This document shows positions 9,841-19,011 of a stretch of DNA of 41,136 nucleotides, in pieces. The position numbers were made by a program, and so were the translations under genes. This stretch comes from Candidatus Chisholmbacteria bacterium RIFCSPLOWO2_01_FULL_49_14 (lineage in GTDB: Bacteria > Patescibacteriota > Microgenomatia > UBA1400 > Chisholmbacteraceae): assembly GCA_001816915.1 (NCBI GenBank), contig MHCL01000002.1, positions 5,009 to 46,144 on the forward strand, read 5' to 3'. The first letter of the stretch is position 1; every line of letters begins with the position of its first letter. The notes below the pieces were generated by a model. That model searched no databases, was not told the origin of the DNA, and saw only the letters and a list, made by a program, of their open reading frames with translations.

Positions 9841-10191
9841 TTACTCTTCTTCCTGGTGTTCTTCGGGAGGAATCATCTTGAGCGGCAGTACTTCGAGCGG
9901 ATCACCCATGGCTTTGAAATATACATCCTCCAACGTGATTCCGTTTGACATCCCTGCTCCAAAAAAGTAAATTTCTTTGGCATGAATAACCTCATTTTCT
10001 CCAAATGGTCTGTAGCCCTCATCTCCGATGTGAATTTCCGTTCCCGGAGCGTAGCGAACAATCATCGGACCCGAAGGTTGTTCAAGAGATATTTCGACTT
10101 TGACCGTTTGACCTTCGATCTTGGCTTTCATCCGATGCTGCGGCGTACCTTCACCAAACAAACTCTGCGCCCACTCAACGAATTTTGACAT
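9841..10191 (-). CDS. Hypothetical protein
   Basis: 116-aa ORF; TATAAT on the minus strand 6 nt before ATG. Confidence 0.6.
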   Translation of the reverse strand: MSKFVEWAQSLFGEGTPQHRMKAKIEGQTVKVEISLEQPSGPMIVRYAPGTEIHIGDEGYRPFGENEVIHAKEIYFFGAGMSNGITLEDVYFKAMGDPLEVLPLKMIPPEEHQEEE

Positions 10192-10279
10192 GCGGGGATT
10201 ATACTATCGCCAATTTAGTTAAGCAAATTTCGCACTGGCTGTTGAGAAAGTAAGAGATTCTCCTGTACTATATGTATAT

Positions 10280-10966
10280 ATGGGTAAAACGAGTAAAGAA
10301 CAGCGTTTCAAAGGAACGCTTGCGGCGGAAACAGTTGAAGTGCGATTCGCTTTCTCCGGGAAAGTGGTGCAGGTTGCCAAAAAGCCCGGCGACCGGGTTT
10401 CCCGCGGCACGCTTTTGGCTTCACTGGATACCAAGGTTCTGCAAATGGAACTCGACCGAGAGCTTTCCGACTACGAACGGACTCGGGCGGATTTTGAGAT
10501 TTATGGCATCCGCAGTAAAGACCAGCAGTCTGACCTTACTAAATATGAACAAACGCGCGTGCAGGCACTGCTCAATGCTTCCGTGAAGGCCGTCGAGCTC
10601 GTTAAATACCGGATGGACCAGGCACGGCTTTACTCTCCTGTTGACGGGGTGATCCTTACCGACGGCGGGATGCGGGCGGGACTCTTTGTGACTCCGGGAT
10701 CGTACGGCTTTGAGATTCTTGACCGGGAGACCATCCATCTTGCGCTTGAAATCGAATGGGAGAAAACCGGGAAGTTTACGGAAGGCGCGGAAGTTGCACT
10801 GGATATTGCGGGAAAGGAACCGATGAAAGGCACGATCCTACCCCTCATGCCCCATGCGAAAAAGGATGTTTGCCTGGTGCGCGTCAAACCCCAAGCACCC
10901 GACGGTTTGTGGCCGGGTATGAAGGGCGAGGTATTGATCGGGAGCGATGAGAAGCCTTCGGTTTGA
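10280..10966 (+). CDS. HlyD-like periplasmic adaptor / biotinyl-lipoyl domain protein
   Basis: VVQVAKKPGDRVSRGTLLASLDTK and DQARLYSPVDGVILTDGGMRAGLFVTPGSYGFEILD lipoyl halves. Confidence 0.75.
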   Translation: MGKTSKEQRFKGTLAAETVEVRFAFSGKVVQVAKKPGDRVSRGTLLASLDTKVLQMELDRELSDYERTRADFEIYGIRSKDQQSDLTKYEQTRVQALLNASVKAVELVKYRMDQARLYSPVDGVILTDGGMRAGLFVTPGSYGFEILDRETIHLALEIEWEKTGKFTEGAEVALDIAGKEPMKGTILPLMPHAKKDVCLVRVKPQAPDGLWPGMKGEVLIGSDEKPSV

Positions 10967-11003
10967 TTTTCTTGACTTTGCGTGGTACCCTACGCACCAA
11001 ACT

Positions 11004-11474
11004 ATGGGAACTCAAGAGCTATCTTCAGTATCCAGCAAAGAGATCGCGGCCGCTTTTGATCAAATCTGCAAATTGTATACGGCAATCGGAACGCCGGAAC
11101 ACGAAGCGAAAGATGAGGCAAATTTCAGCACGCGGATTTTACCTCTTCTTGACGGCCACCGGTTTTTAATCTCCCGCAATGCAACTGACGAGATACTCAA
11201 CGTCGAACTGGTTTGGGAGAAAGAAAAAGGCCAGTTCGCTTTCTCCGCTGATAAGCAGGGTTTGCGCACCTTCCGGAATGGTGAGAATTCGATCTATGTT
11301 GGAGCCTTGAGACATTTTCCAGGCGACCAAGAAATCTTTCAACACATCATTGTACCGATGACCGATTGGCTTGATCGGTGTGTCGATCAGGGGGAAGTTC
11401 AAACATTTCCGGAGAACATGCTCTTAAACTTGAGGCAACTCGAACTTCTCGTTGACCGGATACCCGAAGAATAG
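11004..11474 (+). CDS. Hypothetical protein
   Basis: In-frame ATG at 11004 after TTGACT..TACCCT promoter-like boxes. Confidence 0.55.
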   Translation: MGTQELSSVSSKEIAAAFDQICKLYTAIGTPEHEAKDEANFSTRILPLLDGHRFLISRNATDEILNVELVWEKEKGQFAFSADKQGLRTFRNGENSIYVGALRHFPGDQEIFQHIIVPMTDWLDRCVDQGEVQTFPENMLLNLRQLELLVDRIPEE

Positions 11475-11498
11475 AGCCTCATTTTTCCTCAGCTCCTT

Positions 11499-11897
11499 TT
11501 GAGCTCAAGCACTTGTTCATTCCGAGACGGCGAAAATAAAGAGGATATCGTCGCCGCTTTGTCTTCAAGCTCGGAGCGTGCCGGCGCGGATTGGCAGGGA
11601 GAACGAGGACATTTTAATGCCGACATGCTGCAACGTCATGTTCCCGATCGTTCGAATTGCGTGTTTTACCTCTCCGGCCCCAACCGGATGGTGCGTTCGG
11701 CAAAGGTCGTGCTTTTGCAGTTGAAAATTTCCAAGCGGCGGATCAAGACCGATTATTTTTCCGGATTTATTCGTTTGTTTCGTGCTTTTGAAAATTCTGC
11801 ACACGTACTCCATTTGCTTTGGGAATCCGACACTATTGTGTTTCTTCCGTCAACTGCGTCGGTTTTTTTACAAACCTTCTATCTCCAAGTCAGTTAA
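11499..11897 (+). pseudogene. Remnant of ferredoxin-NADP reductase-type NAD-binding domain
   Basis: DWQGERGHFNADMLQRHVPDRSNCVFYLSGPNRMVRSAKVVLLQLKISKRRIKTDYFSGF matches the C-terminal pattern of FNR-family oxidoreductases; no FAD-binding half upstream. Confidence 0.55.
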
Positions 11898-12185
11898 AGA
11901 GAGTGGTATGGGAAGATCATCTTTGTTACTCATGAAACGGGTCCCGTTGTCACGCATGCCTTCGATATATGTACAAACCTTGTGATAACTCTGATACGCA
12001 TTGGTGTGCGCATTGACCGTCGTTTTTGCCACTTGATCACTGAACGGGGCATCTTTCGAGGACTGGTAGATCACTGCGTCGCAGGTAACGCAGAAAACTA
12101 CGATTGAGTACCCCTGCTCTATCGAGCCTACGATTTTCGGAAACTCATCAACAAACGATATCGGCTGAATATTTTCTTCACTCAT
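11868..12185 (-). CDS. Hypothetical protein
   Basis: MSEENIQPISFVDEFPKIV; AGGAG SD just upstream of ATG 12185. Confidence 0.55.
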   Translation of the reverse strand: MSEENIQPISFVDEFPKIVGSIEQGYSIVVFCVTCDAVIYQSSKDAPFSDQVAKTTVNAHTNAYQSYHKVCTYIEGMRDNGTRFMSNKDDLPIPLSLTDLEIEGL

Positions 12186-12263
12186 TGGATCTCCTGATAT
12201 TTGTTTTACACGACTTACCGCAAGGCGAATTAGTTTACCACAGGATGCCAACTTTTCGTTTAG

Positions 12264-12731
12264 TTATTCAACACTCACGATACGATACGTTGCGCTACCC
12301 GCCGGAGCGGAAACGATCACTTTTTCTCCCATCCGTTTTCCCACGATGGCTTTGCCGAGCGGGCTATCGACGGAGAGCTTGTGCTTTGCCGGATCGGATT
12401 CAAACTTACCGACCAGCGTGTAGGTGTGGTTTTTTCCATTGCTTGCCAGCGTGACGTTGTTGCCGAAGCCGATGGTTCCTGACGATGATCCCTCAATAAC
12501 CTCTCCAAAGCGCAAGAGGTAGCGCAATTGGCGAAGCCTTCTGTCGGTCGCGCCCAACTCAAAACGGGCGGCGGTATAGGCGCCGTTTTCGGAGAGATCC
12601 CCCATCTCGCGGGCGGTTTGCAGACGGATGAGAATTTCCTGGCGTCCGACGGTTAAGGCTTTAAATTCCTCTTCCAGCTTCGCGAGGCCTTCTTTGGTAA
12701 ATGGGATTGTTTGCGGGGGGTTGGTTTGCAT
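12264..12731 (-). CDS. greA: Transcription elongation factor GreA/GreB family
   Basis: N-terminal coiled coil (REMGDLSENGAYTAARFELGATDRRLRQL) and C-terminal SVDSPLGKAIVGKRMGEKVIVSAPAGSATYRIVSVE. Confidence 0.95.
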   Translation of the reverse strand: MQTNPPQTIPFTKEGLAKLEEEFKALTVGRQEILIRLQTAREMGDLSENGAYTAARFELGATDRRLRQLRYLLRFGEVIEGSSSGTIGFGNNVTLASNGKNHTYTLVGKFESDPAKHKLSVDSPLGKAIVGKRMGEKVIVSAPAGSATYRIVSVE

Positions 12732-12748
12732 AACTCACAGTTTTCGTT

Positions 12749-13417
12749 TTATTTTACTGCTGCTGCGAGTACATGAACGTTAATCTTTTCCCGAAATGCT
12801 CGCTCGTATATTCTTTCCCGTTGTTGATCAGTGGGAGTAATTTCAATCTGGCACGATTGATCTACCGCAAGAATTAACTCTTTCACCTGTCTTAAGAAGC
12901 GAGTTGAGCTTGGAAATAATCCTCGGCCGCCAATTTCCTGTTTGCCAAATTTCTTTTGAAAGGCTTTACTTCTTTTTGTTTCTCCTCTCATCCAATTCTG
13001 AAGATCAAGATAATCATCCTTGAGGATGAAGTCTACTTTGAGTATTTTATTCGGCAGATTTTCTCTTTGCGGCTGATGCTGCGAGGTTTTTAGAAGGTCA
13101 AGAAACACGATCCACTTATCTATCACCATTGCGAACAACGCCTCTCTCATGAATTCTTGTCTCTCATTCGCTATCCCTTTTTCTCTTTTTTCTTGGGTTT
13201 TCCGAGGTATCTCAACGTTTCCTCGCGTCACCATTACTTTCGATCCTTCCTCGGTTGCCATTTGATAGGCTTTCTCTCCGATAAATGCCCGTAATCCATC
13301 CAGCTGCTTTTGGTCCGGCAGTGTGAAATCACTTTCAAAACCCCTGCCTTTCCCCTCTGCTTTCTGTTCACCAGCAACAACGATTCGCAGGAAATCTTCC
13401 ACTAATCCATCTTCCAT
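12749..13417 (-). CDS. Hypothetical protein
   Basis: Start set at MEDGLVEDFLR (13417); minus-strand TATAAT 9 nt upstream. Confidence 0.55.
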   Translation of the reverse strand: MEDGLVEDFLRIVVAGEQKAEGKGRGFESDFTLPDQKQLDGLRAFIGEKAYQMATEEGSKVMVTRGNVEIPRKTQEKREKGIANERQEFMREALFAMVIDKWIVFLDLLKTSQHQPQRENLPNKILKVDFILKDDYLDLQNWMRGETKRSKAFQKKFGKQEIGGRGLFPSSTRFLRQVKELILAVDQSCQIEITPTDQQRERIYERAFREKINVHVLAAAVK

Positions 13418-13541
13418 ATGAACATCATTATATGAAAGCGCCAGTGGGGACACAAGAATAGGCTTGCACCCAAGCACTGAGTTTTGCTGTTCGGAAGCGT
13501 GCAATCGCATTGCGATATCGTTTGGGGGAAAATATGGGTCT

Positions 13542-13817
13542 ATGGCTGAGGCCTTGCGTATTCAGGAAGAAGGACAAACAGAGCCGGTGTTTTTGACGGC
13601 AACCTGCGGAAGCTGTGATTGGTCGGGATATCTCGAGGGTCCTGCGGATTTTGAGCAAGGGAGGGATCGTTTGATCGGCGAGCATCATGATAAGCGGGCC
13701 GGCTGTACGGATATCCCCATGTTTGAAGGGTTTGGGGAAGAAGAGAGGGAAACCGTCCTTGCAAGTTTCAGCCGGGTCGAAATGCACGTAAATCCCGAGA
13801 GTGGTCCGGACATATAG
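13542..13817 (+). CDS. Hypothetical protein with CGSCDWSG motif
   Basis: In-frame ATG at 13542 (MAEALRIQEEGQTEP). Confidence 0.4.
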   Translation: MAEALRIQEEGQTEPVFLTATCGSCDWSGYLEGPADFEQGRDRLIGEHHDKRAGCTDIPMFEGFGEEERETVLASFSRVEMHVNPESGPDI

Positions 13818-13828
13818 CTTTTACCGAT

Positions 13829-14347
13829 ATGGGTGTTGAAGATTCCAGAAAAAGAAGTACACAAGAAGAAGCTGCTGCTTCGCTCTACCTTGAGATTTTA
13901 ACCAAGGTTATGAAAGGTCTTGTCGATTCCGCCAGGGTTCAGCGGTATCGATCTGAATTAGAACCTCTGACACAACTCACGAAGAGCGTTCTGCTTGCCA
14001 GGGCATACCGTGATTTACAGGATCCGCAGGGAAAACTGATCGTGACGACTGCAGAGGGTTCGAAGCAGGATGATTTTGCCATGTTCGGGAAATTCCGGCT
14101 GGAAGGCCAGGATCCCAGTGGTGAACACCTCGTTTTTGACAAACCGGTCATCGGAGTCGTTCTCAATGCAAATGCTCTTTGTTTCAGAAGAGGGAAGCTC
14201 GATTTTGATCTTTCTTCCGAGGACTTTTTCCAAGTATTAGACGCAACCGTACAAGCTTTGGTTGCAATTGAACAGGAGGGCGAGCAGGTAATGACCAGAG
14301 ATGAATATGTAGTTGCGAGGGAACGGATACTCACGCCCCCTCAATAA
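13829..14347 (+). CDS. Hypothetical protein
   Basis: 172-aa ORF in an otherwise gene-sized gap, same strand as neighbours. Confidence 0.55.
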   Translation: MGVEDSRKRSTQEEAAASLYLEILTKVMKGLVDSARVQRYRSELEPLTQLTKSVLLARAYRDLQDPQGKLIVTTAEGSKQDDFAMFGKFRLEGQDPSGEHLVFDKPVIGVVLNANALCFRRGKLDFDLSSEDFFQVLDATVQALVAIEQEGEQVMTRDEYVVARERILTPPQ

Positions 14348-14367
14348 GATCGTCGGTACCACTTCTT

Positions 14368-14392
14368 GCAGGTCGGACCTGTAGGTCGATCG
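14368..14392. repeat. CAGGTCGGACCTG hairpin repeat
   Basis: gcaggtcggacctgtaggtcgatcgg directly upstream of TATAAT 14401. Confidence 0.7.
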
Positions 14393-14414
14393 GATTCTCG
14401 TATAATATGCCTTG

Positions 14415-15626
14415 ATGAAGGATTTTTCACTGTCAGCCGAGCGCAGAAACATCTTCCTCTTCTATCTCCTCACCGCGGTCATGAACTTTTGGTTCATCGC
14501 GAGCAACTGGATCTACTTCTGGACCAAATACATGACATATGGACAGTTGGGTTGGGTAGATGCGCTGGGGTTCGGTTTTGCCCTCCTCTTGGAAGTGCCT
14601 TCCGGAGCCGTTGCCGATCTCATCGGAAGAAGAAAGACCATTCTTGTCGGGATGTTGGCCGGAACAGTCGGGGTGGCAATCATCTCCTTTTCAGGCACAT
14701 TGAGCGGAATCTTTATCGGATGGCTCATCACTCAAATTTGCTATTCCTTTTTCTCCGGAGCAGCAGAGGCGCTCGCCTATGATTCACTCGTAGACCTCCA
14801 CGAGGAAGAGCGGTTTGATGCCGTGATCACGCGGAGCAGTGAGATCGAAGGCTATGTTACCGCCATGACGATACTGATCGGCGGATTCCTCTATTCCGTC
14901 CACTTCCGATTGCCGCATATCCTTTGGGGGTCGGGATTTGCCATTGGGGCTTTCGCTTCTTTTTTCCTCTTCGAGCCGCGGGTCGACAGCGAACGATTTT
15001 CTTTTCGGAAGTATTTCAAACAATTATTTGTCGGAATCAAGGAGTTAACGCAAACCGGCCTACGGCAATTTATCGGTTTCTTCTTCATTCTCGTCGGCGT
15101 GTACTATATGTATTCCTGGGGGTTTATCAGACCGGCCCTTGCCACGAGTTTCGGCTTTTTTGCCAAAGAGCAGGGGCTTATCCTTCCGGCATTGATACTT
15201 CTCGGGGCGATTATTGTGCGCAGCGTTCCCTACCTTAAACGTAAGATTTCCGATATCTGGGGTCTGGTCATTCTGTCGATTCTCATGGCTTGCGGATTTT
15301 TCCTGGCGGGACTTCCGATCGGATACTACGGGATTTTCTCGATGATTCTTATCATGATTGCCGGAAGGCTTGCCACCCCTTGGATTTCGATCATTGTCAA
15401 CAAGAGAATCGATTCGAAAAACAGGGCGACCACGCTTTCAACCGTGGCTTTGCTGACCAAGATCCCTTATGTCCTCGTTGCCGTTGCCGCGGGAAAAATG
15501 ATTGAGGAGGGGAAGATAGGACTTTTTGCCCGATCTACCGGGTTGGTGATCTTCGGAGTGATCCTTTTAAGCATGATGATTATTCTGCTGTACAGATCTC
15601 ATTCTAAGCATGCAGAGGCGTTTTAG
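14415..15626 (+). CDS. MFS transporter
   Basis: ~12 TM segments; LEVPSGAVADLIGRRKTILVG MFS loop 2-3 motif. Confidence 0.92.
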   Translation: MKDFSLSAERRNIFLFYLLTAVMNFWFIASNWIYFWTKYMTYGQLGWVDALGFGFALLLEVPSGAVADLIGRRKTILVGMLAGTVGVAIISFSGTLSGIFIGWLITQICYSFFSGAAEALAYDSLVDLHEEERFDAVITRSSEIEGYVTAMTILIGGFLYSVHFRLPHILWGSGFAIGAFASFFLFEPRVDSERFSFRKYFKQLFVGIKELTQTGLRQFIGFFFILVGVYYMYSWGFIRPALATSFGFFAKEQGLILPALILLGAIIVRSVPYLKRKISDIWGLVILSILMACGFFLAGLPIGYYGIFSMILIMIAGRLATPWISIIVNKRIDSKNRATTLSTVALLTKIPYVLVAVAAGKMIEEGKIGLFARSTGLVIFGVILLSMMIILLYRSHSKHAEAF

Positions 15627-15644
15627 GGATCAAGCTCATATTTC

Positions 15645-15660
15645 TGCAGGTCGGACCTGC
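15645..15660. repeat. GCAGGTCGGACCTGC hairpin repeat
   Basis: Perfect 7-nt arms around a single G. Confidence 0.7.
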
Positions 15661-15665
15661 GGTGC

Positions 15666-15995
15666 ATGGGTACGACGGGTGGGATAGAATATGAAGAAGT
15701 TGCGATTGGACGCACTTCAAAGATGGTCAGGAAGAACTGGTCGAAAGACGTGATGCAAAGAAGCAATGCGCTCGATCTTGAAGCGGTCGTGTTTACCTGG
15801 GATGATCCGAAGACCATCGCCGCCTCGCTCAAGCGTTCGGCGCTTACCAGCACGAGGCGGAAGACCGAGCCTTTTGGATCTGCGATGAGCATGCTTAACT
15901 TCTACATCAACCGAGCCGGCAGAAATTTACCGGAAGACAGAAAGCTGATTCTTATACAAGCTAAGAAGGAACTGCGAACATTGTTCGGAAGATAA
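15666..15995 (+). CDS. DUF3175-like protein
   Basis: KNWSKDVMQRSNALDLEAVVFTWDDPKTIAASLKRSALTSTRRKTEPFGSAMSMLNFYINRAGRNL; true start may be ATG 15723. Confidence 0.8.
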   Translation: MGTTGGIEYEEVAIGRTSKMVRKNWSKDVMQRSNALDLEAVVFTWDDPKTIAASLKRSALTSTRRKTEPFGSAMSMLNFYINRAGRNLPEDRKLILIQAKKELRTLFGR

Positions 15996-15998
15996 ACG

Positions 15999-16463
15999 AT
16001 GACAATCACCGTACGGGTCGCGACGCCGAAGGATTTTGCAGCAATTCAACGAATGAACAACGAGGTGTTTGTCGATAATGCCCCCTATGATGAATACCTG
16101 AATTTGAAGTGGCCGCATTCCGCACAAGGGGAGAAGTATTACCGCAACGCCCTTTCAGATTTGAACTTCCACTGTTTGATTGCCAAAGCTGATGGAGAAC
16201 CCGTCGGCTACCTCATTGGGAAAAAAGGCGGATATGGCTACCGCACAGGAAACGTAGCAGAAATCGACAACATGGGTGTTTCGCCGAGCTTGCGTTCGCA
16301 GGGAATCGGATCACGGCTGGTACGGGAATTCAAAACCTGGTGCAAACAGGAAGGGGTCGAGCGGATTTACGTCAATGTCTACTTCGCCATTACCCGGGCC
16401 ATCAGCTTCTACGAACGCCAGGGTTTAATCCGCATTGACCTGTCTTTGGAAGGGAACATCTAA
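15999..16463 (+). CDS. GNAT family N-acetyltransferase
   Basis: IDNMGVSPSLRSQGIGSRLVREFKTWCKQEGVERIYVNV..AISFYERQGL. Confidence 0.92.
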   Translation: MTITVRVATPKDFAAIQRMNNEVFVDNAPYDEYLNLKWPHSAQGEKYYRNALSDLNFHCLIAKADGEPVGYLIGKKGGYGYRTGNVAEIDNMGVSPSLRSQGIGSRLVREFKTWCKQEGVERIYVNVYFAITRAISFYERQGLIRIDLSLEGNI

Positions 16464-16541
16464 CTCGCGAATCCGGAAATATAGACCAAATCTCTCATGC
16501 TTCTCTCAGTCTTTTCGTGTTACAATTGTCGTTTCTGCCTT

Positions 16542-17395
16542 ATGCCTGAAAAATCCAGATTTCTTTCCGTCAAAGATTCTATTGCCTCATTCCTGAATTA
16601 CGGACTCAAAACCAGACTGCAGGATAGTGAGGATTCTCTGCGCATCTTCGAGCACGATATGGAGATCGCAGGAAAAATCCAACGGAATATTTTACCCGAG
16701 AGCGTGCCGGCTATTGCCGGCTATGACATCGGCGCAGTCTTTAAGCCGGCTAAAGATGTGGGAGGAGATTTTTACGATTTTATTCCGATTCTCTCTCAGC
16801 TACTGACTCAATGGGTATCGTGGTTGCCGATGTCGAGGACAAGGGTTTGCCCGCCGCAATGTACGCGTTGCTTGCCCACGGCATGCTCTATTCCACGCTC
16901 AGTGCCTACAGCAGAGCCACTCCCGTTAAAGCGCTGAGTTTCCTTAATATGGAATTGAGGCACATCGTCCGAGAACAGGTAAGCCTTACGATGTTTTTGG
17001 GCGAGTTGGATCCGAGGAACCACACCTTCAAATACGCGCGGGCCGGACACGAACGGCCGATGGCTTTCGATAGCGCAGGCCATTGGCTTTTAGGAGAAGC
17101 GAGAACTCAAGGCCAGCCACTCAACGTGTTTGACGATCCGGATTTCGATACCGGCTTTTTCTCCTTTCCGCCCGGCGGAACGGTGCTCTTATTTACCGAC
17201 GGAATCGCCGATGAAACCGATCCTGATGATCAAATGTACGGACACGCGAGTATTGCACGAGCGATCATCCAGAATCCCGAGCTTCCGGCGCAAGCGCTTT
17301 GCGATCTCGTCATGGAGGATCTCGAGCTCCATCGAGACGGAACGCCACAGTACGATGACTACACGCTGGTGGCGATCAAAAGAAAAAACCAGTAG
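16542..17395 (+). pseudogene. SpoIIE/RsbU-like PP2C phosphatase, split by a frameshift near 16785-16811
   Basis: Frame A: AGKIQRNILPESVPAIAGYDIGAVFKPAKDVGGDFYDF; frame B: GIVVADVEDKGLPAAMYALL..YARAGHERP..LFTDGIADETD..YDDYTLVAIKRK. Confidence 0.8.
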
Positions 17396-17552
17396 TTCAC
17401 TCTTTCCTCGGTGGGAATATCATGCCGCTTCCGCTTTGGGCCCGATCTGCAGATCAATATAGAATGTCAGAGGCGGCTTCGGATATTCAGCAATGAACGG
17501 ATGCAGGGCTACACTAGAGAATAGTCCTCCCGAAGTGGTACAATTCGCAACT

Positions 17553-18161
17553 GTGAATCTTCACGAACAGCAGCAACTTTCTTCATACCCGCCAATCGCG
17601 GAAGCTTGTGCAGCGCGGCCGTGGATTACGCCACTTTTGCAACAACTGCAGGCAACATATCCCGACGCCTATACCCATTCCCTGCGAGTGGCTCTGCTTG
17701 CCACAAAGCTTGCAGAACGAGAACAACTTTCTGCCGACGATCAACGGCGAATGACCGTAGCCGGGTTAATGCATGACGTCGGGAAAATCGCGCTTGCCCC
17801 GGAAATATTCTCTCAAGAAACATTATCTCCTGAGCAACGCTTGGTCATTCAAACCCACATCCGCCACAGCTATGAACTTGTCAAAGCACATGATGAGACT
17901 ACCGCGCAAATCGTCGTCGGACATCATGAATCTCAACGGAACCCCTATCCACGGGCGCAACAGAGAGCGGACACTCCTTCGCTTTTGCACAAACAGCAAA
18001 AGCTTTTAGCCCTTGCCGATCAGGTTGATTCGCTTCTGTCGGATCAGGCGTACCGGGAAGCTTGGGATCCGGATTCGGTCTTTCAATACCTGACGCAGCA
18101 TTTTACTGATCCGGAATTGATCGACTATGCCATCGGAGTTCGGTCGGAGCTTTCAACATAG
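17553..18161 (+). CDS. HD-GYP/HD domain phosphohydrolase
   Basis: TYPDAYTHSLRVALLATKLA, GLMHDVGKIALAPEIF, GHHE. GTG start 17553 is in frame and 8 nt after TACAAT 17539. Confidence 0.85.
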   Translation: MNLHEQQQLSSYPPIAEACAARPWITPLLQQLQATYPDAYTHSLRVALLATKLAEREQLSADDQRRMTVAGLMHDVGKIALAPEIFSQETLSPEQRLVIQTHIRHSYELVKAHDETTAQIVVGHHESQRNPYPRAQQRADTPSLLHKQQKLLALADQVDSLLSDQAYREAWDPDSVFQYLTQHFTDPELIDYAIGVRSELST

Positions 18162-18185
18162 TTTTTTCCTTTTTTTGCCTCGCTC

Positions 18186-18225
18186 TTGCAGGTCGGATCG
18201 AGTCAAACTCGATTTTGACCTGCAA
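18186..18225. repeat. Nested hairpin repeat: TTGCAGGTC[..ATCGAGTcaaACTCGAT..]GACCTGCAA
   Basis: Outer 9-bp arms with an inner 7-bp hairpin. Confidence 0.85.
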
Positions 18226-18261
18226 ATACGTCCATCGATGGGAACGTGGTAGAATTTTTCC

Positions 18262-18798
18262 ATGAAGCAACAATCCCGAAGATCGACAAAAAGGGTTTTC
18301 GCATTCATTGACAGTCAAAATCTCAATCTCGGAACAAATAAAGACCTCTCAAAAGGAAAAAAACGCATCTATACAGGATGGAAGCTCGACTTTCGGAAGT
18401 TCAGACAGTATCTCACAGATAAATTTCGTGTCTCAAAAGCATTTCTCTTCATCGGTTATATTTCCCAAAATACGTCACTCTATCAACACCTCAAGTCTTT
18501 CGGGTATACCCTAATCTTTAAGCCGACAACCAAAGATCGATTGGGAAAGCCGAAAGGCAACGTTGACGCCGAACTCGTATTGCATGCCGTCCGCATTGAG
18601 TATGACCATTACGATCAGGCGGTGATTGTTTCCGGAGACGGTGATTTCTATTGCCTTCACGAATATCTTGCAAAACAGGGAAAGCTTCTGCGAATCATTA
18701 TTCCGAATACAAAATCAGAATCCTCTCTGCTCAAGAAATTTCACACCTATAAAACGTTTCTTATTCATGAGAAACATAAGCTTGAATTGAAGCCATAA
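18262..18798 (+). CDS. NYN domain (LabA/DUF88-like) protein
   Basis: VFAFIDSQNLNLG, KGNVDAELVLHAV, QAVIVSGDGDFYCLHEYLAKQGKLLRIIIP. Confidence 0.9.
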   Translation: MKQQSRRSTKRVFAFIDSQNLNLGTNKDLSKGKKRIYTGWKLDFRKFRQYLTDKFRVSKAFLFIGYISQNTSLYQHLKSFGYTLIFKPTTKDRLGKPKGNVDAELVLHAVRIEYDHYDQAVIVSGDGDFYCLHEYLAKQGKLLRIIIPNTKSESSLLKKFHTYKTFLIHEKHKLELKP

Positions 18799-18932
18799 AA
18801 AATGGGAGGCGTCGCTCAAAGACACGCAGTCTCTGGTTCGTTTTCTCCCTCGTGATTGCCTTGATTATAACAGCCTCCGTCAATTTTTTCTACACTGAAA
18901 TGCTCCACTCCCAGGCGGAAGAGATTGTCTGG

Positions 18933-18984
18933 TGCCAGGCCCAGTCTGACTGGGTTGTCGAGTTTGACTCGATCGGCCATGGCA
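18933..18984. repeat. Three-way-junction-type repeat (divergent copy)
   Basis: tgccaggcccagtctgactgggttgtcgagtttgactcgatcggccatggca; related to 27488 and 35204 copies. Confidence 0.8.
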
Positions 18985-19011
18985 GGCACGGTATGGGGTA
19001 CAATATGAAAC

